Of a DNA stretch of 21,824 nt, positions 20,295 through 21,824 are shown in pieces. Below the pieces are notes generated by a model. That model saw nothing but the letters and a program-made list of their open reading frames with translations, was not told where the DNA came from and ran no database searches. The translations under genes were made by a program, and so were the position numbers. The stretch is from assembly GCA_034698045.1 (NCBI GenBank), contig JAQGAU010001049.1, positions 1 through 21,824 on the forward strand, written 5' to 3'. The DNA is from Paramacrobiotus richtersi (lineage: Eukaryota; Tardigrada; Eutardigrada; Parachela; Macrobiotidae). How positions within the stretch are numbered: the stretch's first letter is position 1; each line of letters opens with the position of its first letter.

Positions 20295-20371
20295 AAAACC
20301 GCGCGCTCTGTCATCGAGACAGCGTGAATGCGGTTTTTTTCAGGCGCGCGCAGTGAGAGCTGCGCGCGCCT
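20295..20371 (+). other. Two adjacent strong hairpins, first followed by a T-run
   Basis: Hairpin 1 pairs AAAACCGC (20295-20302) with GCGGTTTT (20330-20337) and contains CTGTC/ATCGA/GACAG (20308-20322); seven Ts end it (20334-20340). Hairpin 2 is a perfect 12-bp stem AGGCGCGCGCAG/CTGCGCGCGCCT (20342-20371) with loop TGAGAG. AGATAA at 20291 and TTATCT at 20372 frame the whole. It is strikingly GC-rich for its surroundings. It could be a structured small RNA, a Pol III unit end, or a foldback element. Confidence 0.6.
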
Positions 20372-20579
20372 TATCTTTCGGAATTCATCAACAGCCATTG
20401 GTGTGCTGTGTGAACATCCGAGTAGTGCTGCGCTCCGCGGTATTACAAAGACGTGAATACCAAAGTCCCATGCAAACACACTTGTTGTTATGACTCTACA
20501 GGCAACCGCGATTAGGGAACAGAATATAAACAACAAGCGACAGTGCACAGAGTGCATGTACAAGTACACTCATTTGCAA

Positions 20580-21052
20580 ACACTTTATGAACTGTATAAA
20601 ATACAATCAAAATCCAAGAAGTGCGTATAAATAGAAAGAAATAAAGATAACAAAAAATTATGTAATAATATGTACGTACTTTAACAAGCGTCAGTTTAAT
20701 AAGTTTTATCAGCCAGCGGATAGTATTCCCATGTGACGTGCCACGTATTGATAGTAACGATAATTATAGAAAATTTTGTCGTATTTAACACATATTGTAT
20801 TTACAGATTTAGCGACGCTGCAAATCGACGAAAAGCTACAGCTAATAATCACTGAACAATTGTAATTTGACCAAGAACAGATGTCACGTCCACAGCAGCT
20901 GCATGATACAGTAGTAAGCAGAAAGCTCGTCGCTGTTTAAGTGCAACAACGTACTCCATGCATATGTCTAAATTTATATGGCGCATACAATTTGATGTAG
21001 AACAATAATGTGATGACGTAGATATAGTGGACGGCGTGGTATCAAGAACACA
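20580..21052. other. AT-rich 3' flank of the chitinase gene, no gene seen
   Basis: No coding segment was seen. It should contain the 3' untranslated region of the minus-strand chitinase; no clear AATAAA on that strand was found close to the stop. Confidence 0.35.
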
Positions 21053-21824
21053 CTAGTTATAGCACCCATTTTCGATAGGTTTCTCCCCGGGCACAAACAC
21101 CGCCAAAATCTTCTTATAATACTCAAACCGGCGTTTTGCTTGGGCCCGCATCCCTCCCACGCACTCATTCGCTCCATTAACCGCCATAACACTGGCCCCA
21201 AATCTCCCCTGTGCCACCCCGATCGTGTTGCGCACCACGGTCACCCAGTACCAGAAGGCCGTATTCCAGGCAATTGCCTCATTCGTCGCTACCTGATCGG
21301 GATTCTTCACCAGCCGATCATCGCCAAACAGATCCCGCGACGCCATCCGGTAGTTGCCCACCCAGCTTAGTTGCAGGTACCCGCGCCCATAGTAGCTTTT
21401 GCCGTTATCCGGGTGTTCGGGATCGGGCGCGTAGATGGGTTTGTACTCGCCGGTGGAACGGAGGCCGTCCGATTCGAAGAGCACATGTGCTAAGAACATG
21501 GCGAGTTCCCGGTTACCGATAAACTGCAACTTGGACGCACGCTTCATGATGTTATCGTAATGCTTGTCGGATGGGTTGGGGAAGCCGTTGGCAGTAACGG
21601 CTTTGCGGAACTGCTCTTTGGTTATCGAAGCAGGTGACGACTGTGGAGATCCCGCCGATGCGTAGAATGATGCATGTGCCGAAGAGGGTCCGTTCGCTGA
21701 GGAATGTGCGGTGTGGAATGTTTCATGGGGTGACTCATTAGATGGCCGAGATGCGAAGGAATGCGATGCTGCCGATCCCGATCCCGAACCAGACACATAC
21801 GTGGAGCCTGTAGGCGACAATTTC
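21053..21824 (-). CDS. GH19 chitinase, 5' end beyond window
   Basis: The open frame runs in from the window edge to TAG at 21055-21053 without introns. Counting from the codon at 21820, residues 1-65 are a Ser-, His- and Ala-rich linker, and 66-255 form a GH19 glycoside hydrolase domain, which hydrolyses beta-1,4 links of chitin with inversion. Seen motifs are FLAHVLFESDGL (109-120) with the expected acid E116, and E125 nine residues later, the spacing recalled for bacterial-type GH19 enzymes; then KSYYGRGYLQLSW (141-153), the family signature, NPDQVAT and NTAFWYW. It ends VFVPGEKPIENGCYN. The domain looks complete and intact. A signal peptide is expected upstream, outside the window. It is the likely source or sister of the broken copy at 5395-5735. 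Confidence 0.93.
   Translation of the reverse strand, partial: KLSPTGSTYVSGSGSGSAASHSFASRPSNESPHETFHTAHSSANGPSSAHASFYASAGSPQSSPASITKEQFRKAVTANGFPNPSDKHYDNIMKRASKLQFIGNRELAMFLAHVLFESDGLRSTGEYKPIYAPDPEHPDNGKSYYGRGYLQLSWVGNYRMASRDLFGDDRLVKNPDQVATNEAIAWNTAFWYWVTVVRNTIGVAQGRFGASVMAVNGANECVGGMRAQAKRRFEYYKKILAVFVPGEKPIENGCYN

Noticed and set aside
20295-20340. A bacterial rho-independent terminator
   Set aside because: The hairpin plus T-run looks like one, but all surrounding genes are spliced eukaryotic genes.
20198-20569. 123-codon open frame on the minus strand
   Set aside because: It runs straight through the two GC-rich hairpins, has no domain and changes composition along its length; the frame is better explained by the palindromes.

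Overview
The window reads as nuclear DNA of an invertebrate animal, probably an ecdysozoan. Coding segments are split by GT-AG introns, most of them 60-160 bp, and lie in AT-rich, repeat-filled DNA. The recognisable families (a SAPS-domain PP6 regulatory subunit, THAP and FLYWCH zinc fingers, a GH19 chitinase, an LTR element and a tRNA-derived SINE) are eukaryotic. The species cannot be named from the sequence; a nematode-, tardigrade- or arthropod-like animal would fit. All exon models were built by hand from splice sites and reading phase.

Left third (1-5.4 kb): mostly repeats. A 109-bp inverted repeat pair (277-385 and 5277-5385, about 96% identical) encloses about 5.1 kb. This holds a tRNA-like SINE (about 1.65-1.85 kb), a degraded coding remnant (about 2.64-3.59 kb), a young short LTR element with 249-bp LTRs and a 5-bp target duplication (3595-4813), and a GTT microsatellite. 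The enclosed block could be a deleted TIR element of Polinton type, but this is only a hypothesis. A broken GH19 chitinase copy starts about 10 bp outside the right inverted repeat (5395-5735).

5.7-9.0 kb: no firm gene. There are helicase-like scraps, a cruciform-prone palindrome at 7.2 kb, a TATA box at 7918 and a possible small secreted protein at 8324-8632.

9.1-16.4 kb, minus strand: the best-supported gene is a SAPS-family regulatory subunit of protein phosphatase 6, with twelve exons between 16387 and 9656. Every exon joins in phase to give 726 residues; only the start exon is missing. Its two large introns hold repeats, including a 227-bp AT-rich tandem array. A small FLYWCH zinc-finger gene follows on the same strand (9548-9107 or beyond).

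16.8-19.6 kb: a three-exon model on the minus strand encodes a 166-residue secreted protein with a loosely cystatin-like layout. It is followed by a degraded tandem duplication (17.99-18.73 kb) and a THAP-domain gene (19581 downwards, minus).

19.6-21.8 kb: a GC-rich double hairpin at 20.3 kb, and at the right edge the 3' part of an apparently intact GH19 chitinase gene on the minus strand, preceded by a Ser-rich linker. It is the natural relative of the broken copy at 5.4 kb. Apart from the two chitinase copies, no functional link between the genes is visible.
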